From UBA3855 sp964472035 (GTDB lineage Bacteria > Bacillota > Clostridia > Oscillospirales > Ruminococcaceae), in the NCBI GenBank assembly GCA_964472035.1, contig CAYYIT010000005.1, positions 7,915-71,914 of the forward strand: a stretch of DNA of 64,000 bases, written 5' to 3'. Within the stretch, counting starts at the first letter, position 1. The number at the start of each line of letters is the position of its first letter. A program made the translations under genes and the position numbers. Below are positions 42,238-51,354 of the stretch, one piece after another. Under the pieces are notes generated by a model that had not been told where the DNA came from, did no database searches, and saw only the letters and a program-made list of their open reading frames with translations.

Positions 42238-44139
42238 ATGAAATGGACAAAACGAATGCTTGCAGGAATGACAGCACTTGCAATGCTCGCAGGCGGCAGT
42301 GCCGCAATGCCGGAAGCGGTATATAACGGCGCACTCCCTGTCAGCGCAGAAGATATCGTGCCTCCGGAATTCACAGAAGGCACCTACGGCGTCCTGACCT
42401 ATGAGAACTATGGGGATCATATCGTCATTTCGAACTGCGAGCCGACAGCGGATGTGGTAGAGATCCCTGCGGAGATCGACGGTGTTCCGGTGACGGGGAT
42501 CGGCGATAGTGCGTTTGCTTATTGCACATTTCTGACTTCTGTTACCATTCCTGACAGTGTAACCAGCATCGGCAGCGCTGCCTTCTATGAATGCAGCAAT
42601 CTCGCTTCCATCGTTCTTCCGGAAGGCGTTGTCACGCTCGGCAACAGCGCATTTTGCAGCTGCGACGTCCTGAATTCTGTGACGCTCCCCGATGGACTGA
42701 CCAGCATTGGAGTGGATGCATTTGCCTACTGTCCGCAGCTGTCGTCCATCTCCATTCCGGACAGCGTGACCAGCATCGGCAGCGGTGCATTCCAGCAATG
42801 CAAGAGCCTCACTTCCCTCGCATTTCCGGCTGTCACCAGCATTGAGTATGCCACACTGGCCGGCTGCACAGGGCTGACTGTCTTCACCATTCCGGAAACA
42901 GTCACAAGCATCGGCGACGACGCATTCCAGGATTGCTCCGGTCTGACGGAACTGCTCATTCCGGAATCTGTGACAAGCATCGGCATTGGTGCATTCAGCA
43001 AATGCACCGGACTGACCAGCATGACCATTCCGGACTCTGTAACAACTCTTGAAAACAGTGTATTTTCTGATTGCACCGGATTGACCTCCGTTGTGATTCC
43101 GGAAAGCATCACCATGCTCAGCCATGCACTGTTCAGCGGCTGCACCAGCCTGACCGATGTTTCCCTCCCCGAAACGCTGACAGCGATCGATCACTGGGCT
43201 TTTTCCGGATGCTCTTCCCTGACTGAGATCACCATTCCCGAAAGCGTGACCGAATATGGTCTTGGCATGTTCCAGGACTGCATCGGACTGACTTCCTTCA
43301 CACTTCCCGACTGGATGACCTCTATTCCGGCTTCTTTATTCAAAGGCTGCACGGGACTCACCTCTGTCACCATCCCCAACTCTGTGACAGAGATCGGCAG
43401 CAGTGCATTTGAAGGCTGCACCTCCCTGACTGAGATCGTGATCCCTGAAGGCGTTACTGTCTTTAAGGAACGCGTGTTCTTTGGCTGCACCAATCTCCGC
43501 AATGTGACACTGCCGGAAAGCCTGATCGAACTCGGCGAATACACCTTCCAGGACTGCACAAGTCTTGCCTCCATTGTACTTCCGGAAAATATTTGCGGCG
43601 TCTGGAGCAGTACCTTCCAGAACTGCACCGCTCTGACAGAGATCGCCCTTCCGGAAAGCGCAGAAGAAATCACATATGCCGCCTTTTACGGCTGTAACGC
43701 GCTTACAACTGTTACACTGCCCAACACCATTTACTATATTGATGCATTGGTATTTGCACACTGCGACGCCATCACCGATGTCTACTATGATGGTACCGAA
43801 GAAGAATGGAATGCCGTTGAAACTGCATCCGGTAATCTTCCTCTGCTTTGCGCCAATATCCACTTTGCAGACGGCACTATGCTCCCTGCCATTCCCGCCT
43901 CCCTCGGCGATCTGAACACTGACAGTACGATCGATGCAAGCGACGCTGCCATTATTCTGTACGCTGCGGCACTTGAGGGTACCGGCAAGGACTCCGGTCT
44001 GACCATTCGTCAGGCAGCTCTGGCCGATGTGCATGGCTATAATGGACTCGATTCCAGTGACGCCTCCCTTGTACTCGGCTACGCCGCCTACGTCGGCACC
44101 GGCGGTACGGCGACCTTTGAGGAATACCTCTCCCAGTAA
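42238..44139 (+). CDS. Secreted leucine-rich-repeat (BspA-like) dockerin protein
   Basis: About 633 residues. The start is placed at 42238 (MKWTKRMLAG) because AAAGGA lies 9 nt upstream; earlier in-frame ATGs from 42220 overlap that site. Signal peptide, then some 17-20 LRR_5 repeats of about 23 residues (SVTIPDSVTSIGSAAFYECSN pattern) over residues 60-550. A C-terminal dockerin (DLNTDSTIDASD and DVHGYNGLDSSD) has a degenerate second loop. BspA-like repeats mediate surface binding; here they would be displayed on the cellulosome. Confidence 0.88.
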   Translation: MKWTKRMLAGMTALAMLAGGSAAMPEAVYNGALPVSAEDIVPPEFTEGTYGVLTYENYGDHIVISNCEPTADVVEIPAEIDGVPVTGIGDSAFAYCTFLTSVTIPDSVTSIGSAAFYECSNLASIVLPEGVVTLGNSAFCSCDVLNSVTLPDGLTSIGVDAFAYCPQLSSISIPDSVTSIGSGAFQQCKSLTSLAFPAVTSIEYATLAGCTGLTVFTIPETVTSIGDDAFQDCSGLTELLIPESVTSIGIGAFSKCTGLTSMTIPDSVTTLENSVFSDCTGLTSVVIPESITMLSHALFSGCTSLTDVSLPETLTAIDHWAFSGCSSLTEITIPESVTEYGLGMFQDCIGLTSFTLPDWMTSIPASLFKGCTGLTSVTIPNSVTEIGSSAFEGCTSLTEIVIPEGVTVFKERVFFGCTNLRNVTLPESLIELGEYTFQDCTSLASIVLPENICGVWSSTFQNCTALTEIALPESAEEITYAAFYGCNALTTVTLPNTIYYIDALVFAHCDAITDVYYDGTEEEWNAVETASGNLPLLCANIHFADGTMLPAIPASLGDLNTDSTIDASDAAIILYAAALEGTGKDSGLTIRQAALADVHGYNGLDSSDASLVLGYAAYVGTGGTATFEEYLSQ

Positions 44140-44163
44140 CGACCAACAATAGAACACAGAAAA

Positions 44164-44193
44164 CTCCCCCTGCCCGTGCAGGGGGAGCGTTTT
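44164..44193 (+). terminator. Terminator of the leucine-rich-repeat gene
   Basis: CTCCCCCTGC-CCGT-GCAGGGGGAG followed by CGTTTTTT. Confidence 0.85.
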
Positions 44194-44207
44194 TTCATTC
44201 TGCCGTC

Positions 44208-45962
44208 TTACGGCATCAGCAGCTTCTTGAGGATACCGATATCGAACACATCCACCGCGCCGTCGCTGTTGAGGTCGGCTGCGGAGGCCTGCGACACGGA
44301 AAGCATTGTCTGCGCCAGCAGGTGCTTCTGCAGGGTGAGCAGATCGACAAGCGTGCAGCTGCCGTCCAGGTTGATATCGCCGCGCACCGGCTCGTCATCC
44401 GGCAGCGGATAGCTTCTCAGATCCGGCAGCTCATCGAGCGTGATGCAGTATTCACTCTGGTAGATCTCCACCAGATTCTCCACGGGGTTGTTCTGCTCGC
44501 TGGTCAGGTAATTCATGTACCACGGACAGAAGTACAGCCAGTAGGCTCTGTCATTGAGCAGATTCTCCAGAGAAGGAATGGTGTCGTTCTCGGACATTGC
44601 CACCATCTTCTGGCCGTTCGTGCTCTGCACAAGGCTGTAGAAGGTCGCGGAAATGGAGCTGAGGTTCGGCAGGCCGTCCTTGGCATTGTACTTGTCGTAG
44701 CCGACCATATCCACGACATCATCGCCGGGATACCAGGCAGCGGAGGTCTCGTAGGTGTAGCCCGTCCACTCCCAGATCAGGTTGTCAAGGCCATAGACAT
44801 TGGTCAGCTGGTCGTACAGCAGACGGTACAGTGCCTTGCAGGCCTCGGGGCCTTCGGCACCCCACCAGAACCATGCGCCCTCTGCCTCATGCAGGGGTCT
44901 CCAGATGATCGGAACATCCGCGTCCTCGAGCTTCTGCAGCTCGCCTGCGATCAGCTCGATATCCGCCATGATGACATCATTCTCCCAGGTTCCCTCCTGC
45001 AGCGCATTGGTGATGCTGAAGGTGGTGAAGGGAGTGTTGCCGGTGGACTCCACATAGAAAGCGGTTTCCGTGCTGCCCTCCTCTGTCGGAACATTCCAGT
45101 GCCAGCTGACGGTGGCAATGCCGCCGTACTCGTTCACCCACTCGATGCAGCGTTCCGGAGCGTCGTCACGCCAGTCGGAGGTGGTGTTGTAGGCGAGGAA
45201 GTCAATACCGCGGATGGCGGGCTGTTCGCCGGTCTTTTCCATAATATACTGGAACTCCGCCTCGTTGTCCTTAATGTAGGTGTCGGGATCATTCCAGGAA
45301 TTGTAGTTGTGGGAGCCGCAGTATTCCTGCTGGCCGGAGATGATATGATTGCCGTACTGGTCGCAGAGGTAGTTGTACAGTCTGCGTGTCGTTTCCGAGG
45401 CATTGGGATTGGAGAGCTGCCGTGTCGGGGTGAGATTGGTCAGCGTCTCGTCCGCCGGAGCGACCTCCAGATAGTCAAAATAGGTATAGCCCCAGTAGCC
45501 CTCGAACTCGATGGTATTGGTACCCTCATTCAGCATGACGATGCCTGCTGCGATCTCCGAGAAGCTCTGGTTGAAGGGGAAGCTCACATCGCCCTGGCTG
45601 ACGCCATTGACATTGAGATACTGCACCTTCTTATTGGTATCGAACGGCTGGCAGTAGGCAACGCGCAGCTCATAGAGACCTGCCTCGGCCACATCGACAT
45701 TGACCGTGACGCTCGTTCCCTTCTGATCGACATAGGAAAAGCCGCCGCCGGATGCGCCGGTGAGGTCGAATTCCACGCCGGAACCATCCTCCGCAGAATT
45801 GCCGACCCAGCCCTCCGTAAAGATCTTGCCGCCGTCCGTAGAACCGTTTTCAAATTCCACCTTCAGTACATCCTCCGCTGCACCGACCGCCGGCACTGCC
45901 GCTCCGGTCATTGCTGCTGCAAGCAGCAGGCAGAGGAGCTTTTTCAGACCTGTTCTTTTCAT
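44208..45962 (-). CDS. GH26 beta-mannanase with CBM35-like module and dockerin
   Basis: 584 residues. Signal peptide (1-28). A carbohydrate-binding module of CBM35/CBM6 type (30-168) ends in GYTYFDYLEV. The GH26 catalytic domain (175-515) has acid/base Glu359 in RPLHEAEG and nucleophile Glu458 in AMSENDT. A C-terminal dockerin (520-582) has loops DINLDGSCTLVD and DLNSDGAVDVFD. It would cleave beta-1,4-mannan outside the cell. Its own promoter lies upstream, and no other gene shares the transcript. Confidence 0.92.
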   Translation of the reverse strand: MKRTGLKKLLCLLLAAAMTGAAVPAVGAAEDVLKVEFENGSTDGGKIFTEGWVGNSAEDGSGVEFDLTGASGGGFSYVDQKGTSVTVNVDVAEAGLYELRVAYCQPFDTNKKVQYLNVNGVSQGDVSFPFNQSFSEIAAGIVMLNEGTNTIEFEGYWGYTYFDYLEVAPADETLTNLTPTRQLSNPNASETTRRLYNYLCDQYGNHIISGQQEYCGSHNYNSWNDPDTYIKDNEAEFQYIMEKTGEQPAIRGIDFLAYNTTSDWRDDAPERCIEWVNEYGGIATVSWHWNVPTEEGSTETAFYVESTGNTPFTTFSITNALQEGTWENDVIMADIELIAGELQKLEDADVPIIWRPLHEAEGAWFWWGAEGPEACKALYRLLYDQLTNVYGLDNLIWEWTGYTYETSAAWYPGDDVVDMVGYDKYNAKDGLPNLSSISATFYSLVQSTNGQKMVAMSENDTIPSLENLLNDRAYWLYFCPWYMNYLTSEQNNPVENLVEIYQSEYCITLDELPDLRSYPLPDDEPVRGDINLDGSCTLVDLLTLQKHLLAQTMLSVSQASAADLNSDGAVDVFDIGILKKLLMP

Positions 45963-46025
45963 GATCTTCCCTCCTGTAAAGCATGCCGGTCATTTCCGTA
46001 CACCGGCTGATATATCTGTACTGTT

Positions 46026-46054
46026 ATCATACCATGATTTGCCGGAAAATGCAA
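46026..46054 (-). promoter_or_regulatory. Promoter of the GH26 gene
   Basis: Minus strand TTGCAT (46049-46054), 17 bp, TATGAT (46026-46031). Confidence 0.65.
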
Positions 46055-46135
46055 GGGGTATGCGGATTTTTTTAGATAGGAACAGCCAGAACCCATGAAA
46101 GGAAGTCGCCCAGTATCATAATTATGTAGATCATA

Positions 46136-46250
46136 GGGTTTGGGGGCAAGCGAAGCGATTGCCCCCAAGGCGGGTGGAGGGTGCGGCAGCACCCTCCCAT
46201 AATTTCCCCCTCCCTCTGGGAGGGGGTTAGGGGGTGGGGATATTTGAAGG
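46136..46250. repeat. Dispersed GC-rich intergenic repeat, copy C
   Basis: Hairpins GGGGGCAA...TTGCCCCC and GGGTGCGGCAGCACCC, then CCCCCTCCCTCTGGGAGGGGG and GTTAGGGGGTGGGG. Similar to copies A, B and D. Confidence 0.6.
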
Positions 46251-46269
46251 AATCTCCCCTTATCAATGC

Positions 46270-46302
46270 AAAACCCCCATCGCCTTCGCAATGGGGGTTC
46301 TT
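46270..46302 (-). terminator. Terminator of the binding-protein gene
   Basis: AACCCCCAT...ATGGGGGTT stem. On the minus strand it is followed by TTTGCATTG. Confidence 0.6.
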
Positions 46303-46318
46303 CGGGAGCATTCTCCCG

Positions 46319-47173
46319 TTATTTGCCGATCGTTGTTACGTCGCTGCCGAACCATGTGGTGGAGATCTCTGCCATAGTGCCGTCCTCTACCATCTCGAGG
46401 AGGTACTTGGTCACTTCATCACACAGAGCCTGATCGCCCAGACGGAAGCCGATGGCATATTCCTCGGACTGGAGGCCTTCCTCCATTACACGGTATGCCT
46501 TGCCGCTGGTGGTGATCTCATAATTTGCAACAACGGAATCCATGAACACTGCATCGACCATGCCCAGCTCCAGCTCCTGCAGTGCTGCAATATTGGTCTC
46601 CAGTGCAGTGATCACTGCGCCGTTCTCCTCCAGATCGGATTCCTGCAGCAGGGTCTGTGCAGTGGAACCGTTCTGCACTGCGATATCCAGACCGTGCAGA
46701 TCCTCGAGGGAGTGTACGTCGCTGTCCTCGTTTACCACGAAGATCATCTCATTGTTCATGTAGGGATCGCTCATGAGCATGACCTTCTTGCGCTCCTCGG
46801 AAACGGACAGGCCGTTCCAGATGCAGTCGATGGTGCCGACGTTCAGATCCTGCTCCTTGGTCTCCCAGTTCACAGGGGTCAGTACCAGCTCCACGCCCAT
46901 GCGCTCGCAGACTTCCTTCGCAACGTCGATGTCGAAGCCGACCAGCTGGTCGTTCTCATCGGTGTAGCCCATCGGCTTGAAGGTCGGGTCAAGACCCAGC
47001 ACGAGCTTGCCGGCATCCTTCACCTTCTGCAGGGACTGATCATCGCCTGCGCTTGCAGCGGACTCAGTCTTGCTGTCGGACTTGCTCTCCTCACCTGCGC
47101 AGCCTGCCATACCCATCAGCATTGCCGTACCCATAGCTGCACACAGCAGCTTCTTCCAGAAACTTGTTTTCAT
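46319..47173 (-). CDS. Amino-acid ABC transporter substrate-binding lipoprotein
   Basis: 284 residues. The start at 47173 (MKTSFWKKLLCAAMG) follows GGAGG at 8 nt. Lipobox LMGMAGC, so it is anchored to the outer face of the membrane. A type II periplasmic-binding fold of the amino-acid family (PF00497) is seen in KLVLGLDPTFKPMGYTDENDQLVGFDIDVAKEV and IDCIWNGLSVSEERKKVMLMSDPY. Likely partner of the permease and ATPase at 40463-41971, though encoded as a separate transcript. Confidence 0.92.
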   Translation of the reverse strand: MKTSFWKKLLCAAMGTAMLMGMAGCAGEESKSDSKTESAASAGDDQSLQKVKDAGKLVLGLDPTFKPMGYTDENDQLVGFDIDVAKEVCERMGVELVLTPVNWETKEQDLNVGTIDCIWNGLSVSEERKKVMLMSDPYMNNEMIFVVNEDSDVHSLEDLHGLDIAVQNGSTAQTLLQESDLEENGAVITALETNIAALQELELGMVDAVFMDSVVANYEITTSGKAYRVMEEGLQSEEYAIGFRLGDQALCDEVTKYLLEMVEDGTMAEISTTWFGSDVTTIGK

Positions 47174-47227
47174 ATCATTTTCCTCCATATTGCTATCCTC
47201 CGGCCTTCGCCGGAATGTCTTGCTATT

Positions 47228-47256
47228 ATGATACCACATGAGCGCACGAAAGTAAA
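47228..47256 (-). promoter_or_regulatory. Promoter of the binding-protein gene
   Basis: Minus strand TTTACT (47251-47256), 17 bp, TATCAT (47228-47233). Confidence 0.55.
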
Positions 47257-47318
47257 GCATTCCGCCGCATTTTCGGACGAATCATCAAGGGATGCTCCGA
47301 AAGCCGGCCGCTTTTCGG

Positions 47319-48098
47319 TCATTTTGATGATGCTTCGCCGCGCGTGAGAACATACCGCCTGCGGTATTTCAGCTCCGCATATTCCGCAAGCCTGCGCTGG
47401 CAGAAGATGTCCGAAACGCCTCCGACCACGCCCACCACCGGAATCCCCTGCAGGAATTTGAGGTACAGCAGCTCCGCTGCAAGCGCATCCGAGGTGCGCC
47501 GGATCTGTGCATCGAGGGAAAGCGACGATTTTTCACCGCGGAAGATCTGCCGGTTCAGGGCAGCATCCGCCTCGCGCAGTGCCTCGCCGTGCAGGAAGGC
47601 GTTCTCCATCACCTGCAAAAGAAAGTGCTGCTCCTCGGGCGTATCGTAGGCAAAACCGTAGTGCATCGCCGTTTCGTACATACTGCGCAGGAGAATGCCC
47701 AGCAGCACGGGGATGTCCGGCAGCCCCATGCCAAGCAGTCCCATGCCGATCCCTCCGGCTCCGGAAACGGCCGTGTTCACGTCACGGCTGTGTCCTGCGG
47801 CACGGCGCAGGCTCTGGGTGCTGCCAAGGTGCGCGTCCGCTTCCTTCTGACGCTGTGCCGCAGCGGCGCGCAGCTGCTCGGGGCGACTGGTTTTCTCGAT
47901 CAGGGACGTTCCGCGGCGGAGCAATACCCCGAACGCCTTGCAGAACGCCGCCTGCAGCGTCCCCTCCAGCGTCTCCGGCACATGCTTCTGAACGCCGCGC
48001 TGCACCGCACCGATACGCTTCTGCGCATGCTTTCGCAGAAATGCCGCCTCCGCCGCCATGATCCGCTGCATTTCTCTGCGCTTCTGGTCCTTGTCCAT
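47319..48098 (-). CDS. EcsC-family protein
   Basis: About 259 residues. Contains the EcsC family core (PF12787): a Gly-rich helix GGIGMGLLGMGLPDIPVLLGILLRSMYETAMHYGF followed by EEQHFLLQVMENAF. The start at 48098 (MDKDQKRREM) has AAAGGGG 8 nt upstream; a GTG nine bases earlier touches that site. Stand-alone gene. EcsC proteins are membrane-associated with no settled biochemical role. Confidence 0.8.
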   Translation of the reverse strand: MDKDQKRREMQRIMAAEAAFLRKHAQKRIGAVQRGVQKHVPETLEGTLQAAFCKAFGVLLRRGTSLIEKTSRPEQLRAAAAQRQKEADAHLGSTQSLRRAAGHSRDVNTAVSGAGGIGMGLLGMGLPDIPVLLGILLRSMYETAMHYGFAYDTPEEQHFLLQVMENAFLHGEALREADAALNRQIFRGEKSSLSLDAQIRRTSDALAAELLYLKFLQGIPVVGVVGGVSDIFCQRRLAEYAELKYRRRYVLTRGEASSK

Positions 48099-48187
48099 TG
48101 CTGCCACCCCTTTCCGTACTCTATTCTATGAGCATAGCACAAAAATGTGAAGGCCGTATGAACAGTGCGTTTTTTTCAGAAAAGCGC

Positions 48188-48216
48188 TTGCATCCGGCGG
48201 CGGTTTCTGGTACAAT
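48188..48216 (+). promoter_or_regulatory. Promoter of the MaoC-like gene
   Basis: TTGCAT, 17 bp, TACAAT. Confidence 0.65.
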
Positions 48217-48245
48217 AAAAGCAGAACTGACTGGGAGGTATTGCC

Positions 48246-48671
48246 ATGTTTTTTGAAGCGCTGCGCACCGGCATGCACCGCGATCTGGATCCGGTACACG
48301 TAGAAGAGGATAAAATGCTCGCATTTGCGAAGGAATTCAACCCGGCGCCCATTCATACGGATCCGGAATACGCCGCCGGCACGCCGTTCGGGAGAGTGAT
48401 CGCTCCGGGAATGCTGAGCTTTCTGCTCTGCTGGGCGAAGTACATCGAGGCGGATTTCTTCGGGGACGAGCTGATCGCCGGAAAGTCCACCCTTGTGGAA
48501 TGGGAGAAGCCCGTCTTTGCAGGCGATCTTCTGACGGGACACGCCGAGATCACCGCACTCACACCCCAAAACCGCAGCGGTATCGCGGAACTGACGCTGA
48601 CCGCAAGCAACCAGAACGGCGAGATCGTCCTGCGCAGCGTGACGCAGGCCGTCATCCGCCGGATGCCCTAA
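48246..48671 (+). CDS. MaoC-like hot-dog dehydratase/hydratase
   Basis: 141 residues, hot-dog fold of the MaoC family. The catalytic segment FAKEFNPAPIHTDPEYA contains the Asn-Pro-x-x-His-x-Asp pattern of (R)-specific enoyl-CoA hydratases, followed by VIAPGMLSFLL. Ribosome site GGGAGG at 8 nt. A lone gene with its own promoter and terminator; the acyl substrate is not evident. Confidence 0.8.
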   Translation: MFFEALRTGMHRDLDPVHVEEDKMLAFAKEFNPAPIHTDPEYAAGTPFGRVIAPGMLSFLLCWAKYIEADFFGDELIAGKSTLVEWEKPVFAGDLLTGHAEITALTPQNRSGIAELTLTASNQNGEIVLRSVTQAVIRRMP

Positions 48672-48676
48672 ACACA

Positions 48677-48707
48677 GAGCCATGGAATGCACCGCATCCC
48701 ATGGCTC
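48677..48707. terminator. Bidirectional terminator between the MaoC-like and Clp genes
   Basis: GAGCCATGG...CCATGGCTC, followed by ATTCTTT. It lies between two convergent genes. Confidence 0.7.
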
Positions 48708-48712
48708 ATTCT

Positions 48713-50941
48713 TTATACAGAGGACAGCACGCAGCAGCGGAGCTTTCCGTCACAGACTGCGATCTCCGCGCAGCTTCCGGCATGCAGTTCGCCGCGCAGC
48801 CACATCTGCGCGATGGGATTTTCCACCTCCTGCGTCACATAGCGGCGGATGGGGCGTGCGCCGTATTGTGCAGTTTCGGGGCAGGCAGCGACGAGTGCGA
48901 CCGCTTCCTCGGTGAATTGCAGCGTCAGTCCCATCTGCGCGGCGCGCCCGACTGCCTCCTGCAGCTGGCGGCGCGCGATGGCACGCAGGCTCTCCTCCCC
49001 GAGCACCTCGAAGACGATGACTTCATCAATACGGTTGCGAAGCTCCGGCGGCAGCACCTTCTGCAGCGCTTCCTTCGCTGCACCGGCGGTCGGCTTCTGC
49101 GGCAGGAATCCCACACCTGCGCCGTTCTGGTGCATTCCGGCATTGGATGTGAGGAAGATCATACAGCTGCGCAGGCTGATCTTTCGTCCGGCACCGTCCG
49201 TCAGGATACCGTCCTCGAGGATCTGCAGCAGGATTCGCAGCACGTCCGGATGCGCCTTCTCGATCTCATCGAACAAAACGATGCTGCTCGGATTGCGCCG
49301 CAGGTGCCGGCAGAACGCGGTCTCCTCCTCAAATCCGGCATAGCCGGGCGGTGCGCCGATGAGCCGCGACACGGCATGCTGTTCCATATATTCGGACATA
49401 TCCACTGTCAGCAGGGGCTTTTCGCTGCCGCAGAGGCAGCGTGTGAGCGCGCGCACCAGCCCCGTTTTCCCCACACCCGTGGGCCCGAGGAAGAGGAAGG
49501 AGCCGATGGGTCTGCGCAGATCGCGGAAGCCGCTTCTTGCACGGCAGACCGCCGCGCAGAGCTGCGTGACGGCCTCGTCATGGCCGATGATGCATTCACG
49601 CAGTGCGGCAGGCAGCTCCAGCAGACGCGTCTGCTCGCTCTTTGTCATATCCTGCAGCGGAATGCCCGTGCGCACCGCCGCGATCGCGGCGGCATCCTCC
49701 TGCTGCACGGCGGTCTTCCCGAACATAGCTGCGCGCGCACATGCCTCATCCATGAGGTCGATCGCCTTGTCCGGAAAATGCTTATCCGTCAGGTAATTCT
49801 GTGCAAGCTCCACGCAGACACGCAGCACCTCCTCCGACAGCGAAACACCATGGTGCTGCTCATAATACGGCCGCAGTCCCCGCAGGATCCCGAGCGTTCC
49901 ATCCGCATCCGGCTCACTGACCGTCACGGACTGGAAACGTCTGGCAAGTGCGCCATCCTTCCCGATCGTGCGGCCGTATTCCTCCGGTGTCGTTGCGCCG
50001 ATGATGCGCAGCTCTCCCCTTGCGAGTCTCGGCTTGAGGAGGTTTGCCGCGTCAATGGCGCCCTCGGCAGCACCGGCACCCACGATCGTGTGCAGCTCAT
50101 CAATAAAGAGGATGACCCTGCCGCTGGACACGGCCTCATCCACACAGTCGCGCAGCCGCTCCTCAAAATCGCCGCGGTACTTTGCGCCTGCCAGCAGCGC
50201 GCCGAGGTCGAGCGAGAAGATCCACATGCCCTGCAGCTGCGGCGGCACCTCACCTTTTGCAAAGCGCACGGCGGCGCCCTGCACGACAGCGGTCTTGCCG
50301 ACACCCGGTTCGCCGATGAGGCAGGGGTTGTTCTTCGTCCGGCGCGACAGCACCTGCAGGATCCGGCCGATCTCCTCCTCCCTGCCGATCAGCGGCTCCT
50401 CCTGCGCTGACGCGCTAAGCAGCGTCCCGTACCGGAAGAGCGACGGCAGCTCCTTCTCGGTCGGAAGATCACGCTGCACCGTGCGGGAACGCTGTGTTCC
50501 GGTGCAGGCATCCTCCAGCTCCAAAAGATCCGCGCCGGCACTTTCCAACAGCTGCTGGGCAGCGCAGTTGTCATCGCGCAGCGCGGCCAGCAGGAGCCAC
50601 TGGGTATCGGTCTCGCGGATGCCCTCCGCATCGGCAAGCTGCTGCGCCCTGCCGAACATCCGGTGCAGGGCGGGCGTCATACAGCGGTAGCCGGGAGAGG
50701 TACGGCTTCCCTTTCCGACTGTCCGGATGATCCTGTCATACAGCTGCGCTTCGGTAATGCCGCCGGATCGCAGGATCTCCGAGGCCTGATTCGGCGGCCG
50801 GTGCAGCAGCCCCAGAAGATAATGCTCCGTCCCGACATAGGTATGCCCCAACTCTCCGGCAAGGCACATTGCCGCGTCCAGTGCCAGGACCGCACTCTCC
50901 GAAAAACGATCGATCTCATAATGCGCGTGGTTTGCTGCCAA
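48713..50941 (-). CDS. Clp-family AAA+ ATPase (ClpA/ClpC type)
   Basis: About 742 residues. N-terminal Clp domain (HYEIDRFSESAVLALDAAM...TYVGTEHYLLGLL). First AAA module has Walker A GEPGVGKTA, second GPTGVGKTG. Sequence between the modules is short, without a long middle domain. VGFLPQ after the second module's NAGMHQNGAG could be the ClpP-binding loop. The start is TTG at 50941 with AAGGAGG 10 nt upstream; the long frame to 51085 runs through the promoter. Unfoldase, probably feeding ClpP, which is not encoded here. Confidence 0.85.
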   Translation of the reverse strand: MAANHAHYEIDRFSESAVLALDAAMCLAGELGHTYVGTEHYLLGLLHRPPNQASEILRSGGITEAQLYDRIIRTVGKGSRTSPGYRCMTPALHRMFGRAQQLADAEGIRETDTQWLLLAALRDDNCAAQQLLESAGADLLELEDACTGTQRSRTVQRDLPTEKELPSLFRYGTLLSASAQEEPLIGREEEIGRILQVLSRRTKNNPCLIGEPGVGKTAVVQGAAVRFAKGEVPPQLQGMWIFSLDLGALLAGAKYRGDFEERLRDCVDEAVSSGRVILFIDELHTIVGAGAAEGAIDAANLLKPRLARGELRIIGATTPEEYGRTIGKDGALARRFQSVTVSEPDADGTLGILRGLRPYYEQHHGVSLSEEVLRVCVELAQNYLTDKHFPDKAIDLMDEACARAAMFGKTAVQQEDAAAIAAVRTGIPLQDMTKSEQTRLLELPAALRECIIGHDEAVTQLCAAVCRARSGFRDLRRPIGSFLFLGPTGVGKTGLVRALTRCLCGSEKPLLTVDMSEYMEQHAVSRLIGAPPGYAGFEEETAFCRHLRRNPSSIVLFDEIEKAHPDVLRILLQILEDGILTDGAGRKISLRSCMIFLTSNAGMHQNGAGVGFLPQKPTAGAAKEALQKVLPPELRNRIDEVIVFEVLGEESLRAIARRQLQEAVGRAAQMGLTLQFTEEAVALVAACPETAQYGARPIRRYVTQEVENPIAQMWLRGELHAGSCAEIAVCDGKLRCCVLSSV

Positions 50942-51158
50942 AACAGCATCGCCTCCTTCTTTCTGCTGCCGGATCGATCCGGCATGTATCCGGATATAGT
51001 ATACCACGTTTTTCCTGCGATATCTGTCGAAAATACGGACATGCCCGTGCTGCAGACGCCCTGCACACATTTCCGCGGCTGTCATAGTATGTAATATGGA
51101 ACGGCGCAGGAGAGCGACGCTTCCAAATACGATATTCTATAAAAGGAGTGCTTGATTT

Positions 51159-51299
51159 ATGAACGGATGCTTTGATGGTGGCTGCTGGTGGATTATCATC
51201 CTGCTCGTGATCCTGTTCTGCTGCTGCGGCAACAACGGCGGCTGCGCAAACAACGGCTGCAACAACAGCTGCAACAACAACCCCTGCACCTGCTGCTGA
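51159..51299 (+). CDS. Cys-rich 46-residue membrane peptide
   Basis: MNGCFDGGCWW, a hydrophobic segment IIILLVILF, then CCCGNNGG and an Asn/Cys-rich tail ending NPCTCC; 11 cysteines in 46 residues. AAAGGAG lies 10 nt before the ATG, and a strong terminator follows the stop. It resembles the small single-span proteins with Gly/Asn/Cys tails found across Firmicutes (YjcZ-like), function unknown. Stands alone between two minus-strand genes. Confidence 0.7.
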   Translation: MNGCFDGGCWWIIILLVILFCCCGNNGGCANNGCNNSCNNNPCTCC

Positions 51300-51315
51300 T
51301 CCCTCCCATAACGGA

Positions 51316-51346
51316 AAGCCCCGTCCGCATGGACGGGGCTTCTCTT
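51316..51346. terminator. Terminator after the Cys-rich peptide gene
   Basis: AAGCCCCGTCC-GCAT-GGACGGGGCTT followed by CTCTTTTCG. Also suits the minus-strand gene ending at 51355. Confidence 0.8.
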
Positions 51347-51354
51347 TTCGTTCA

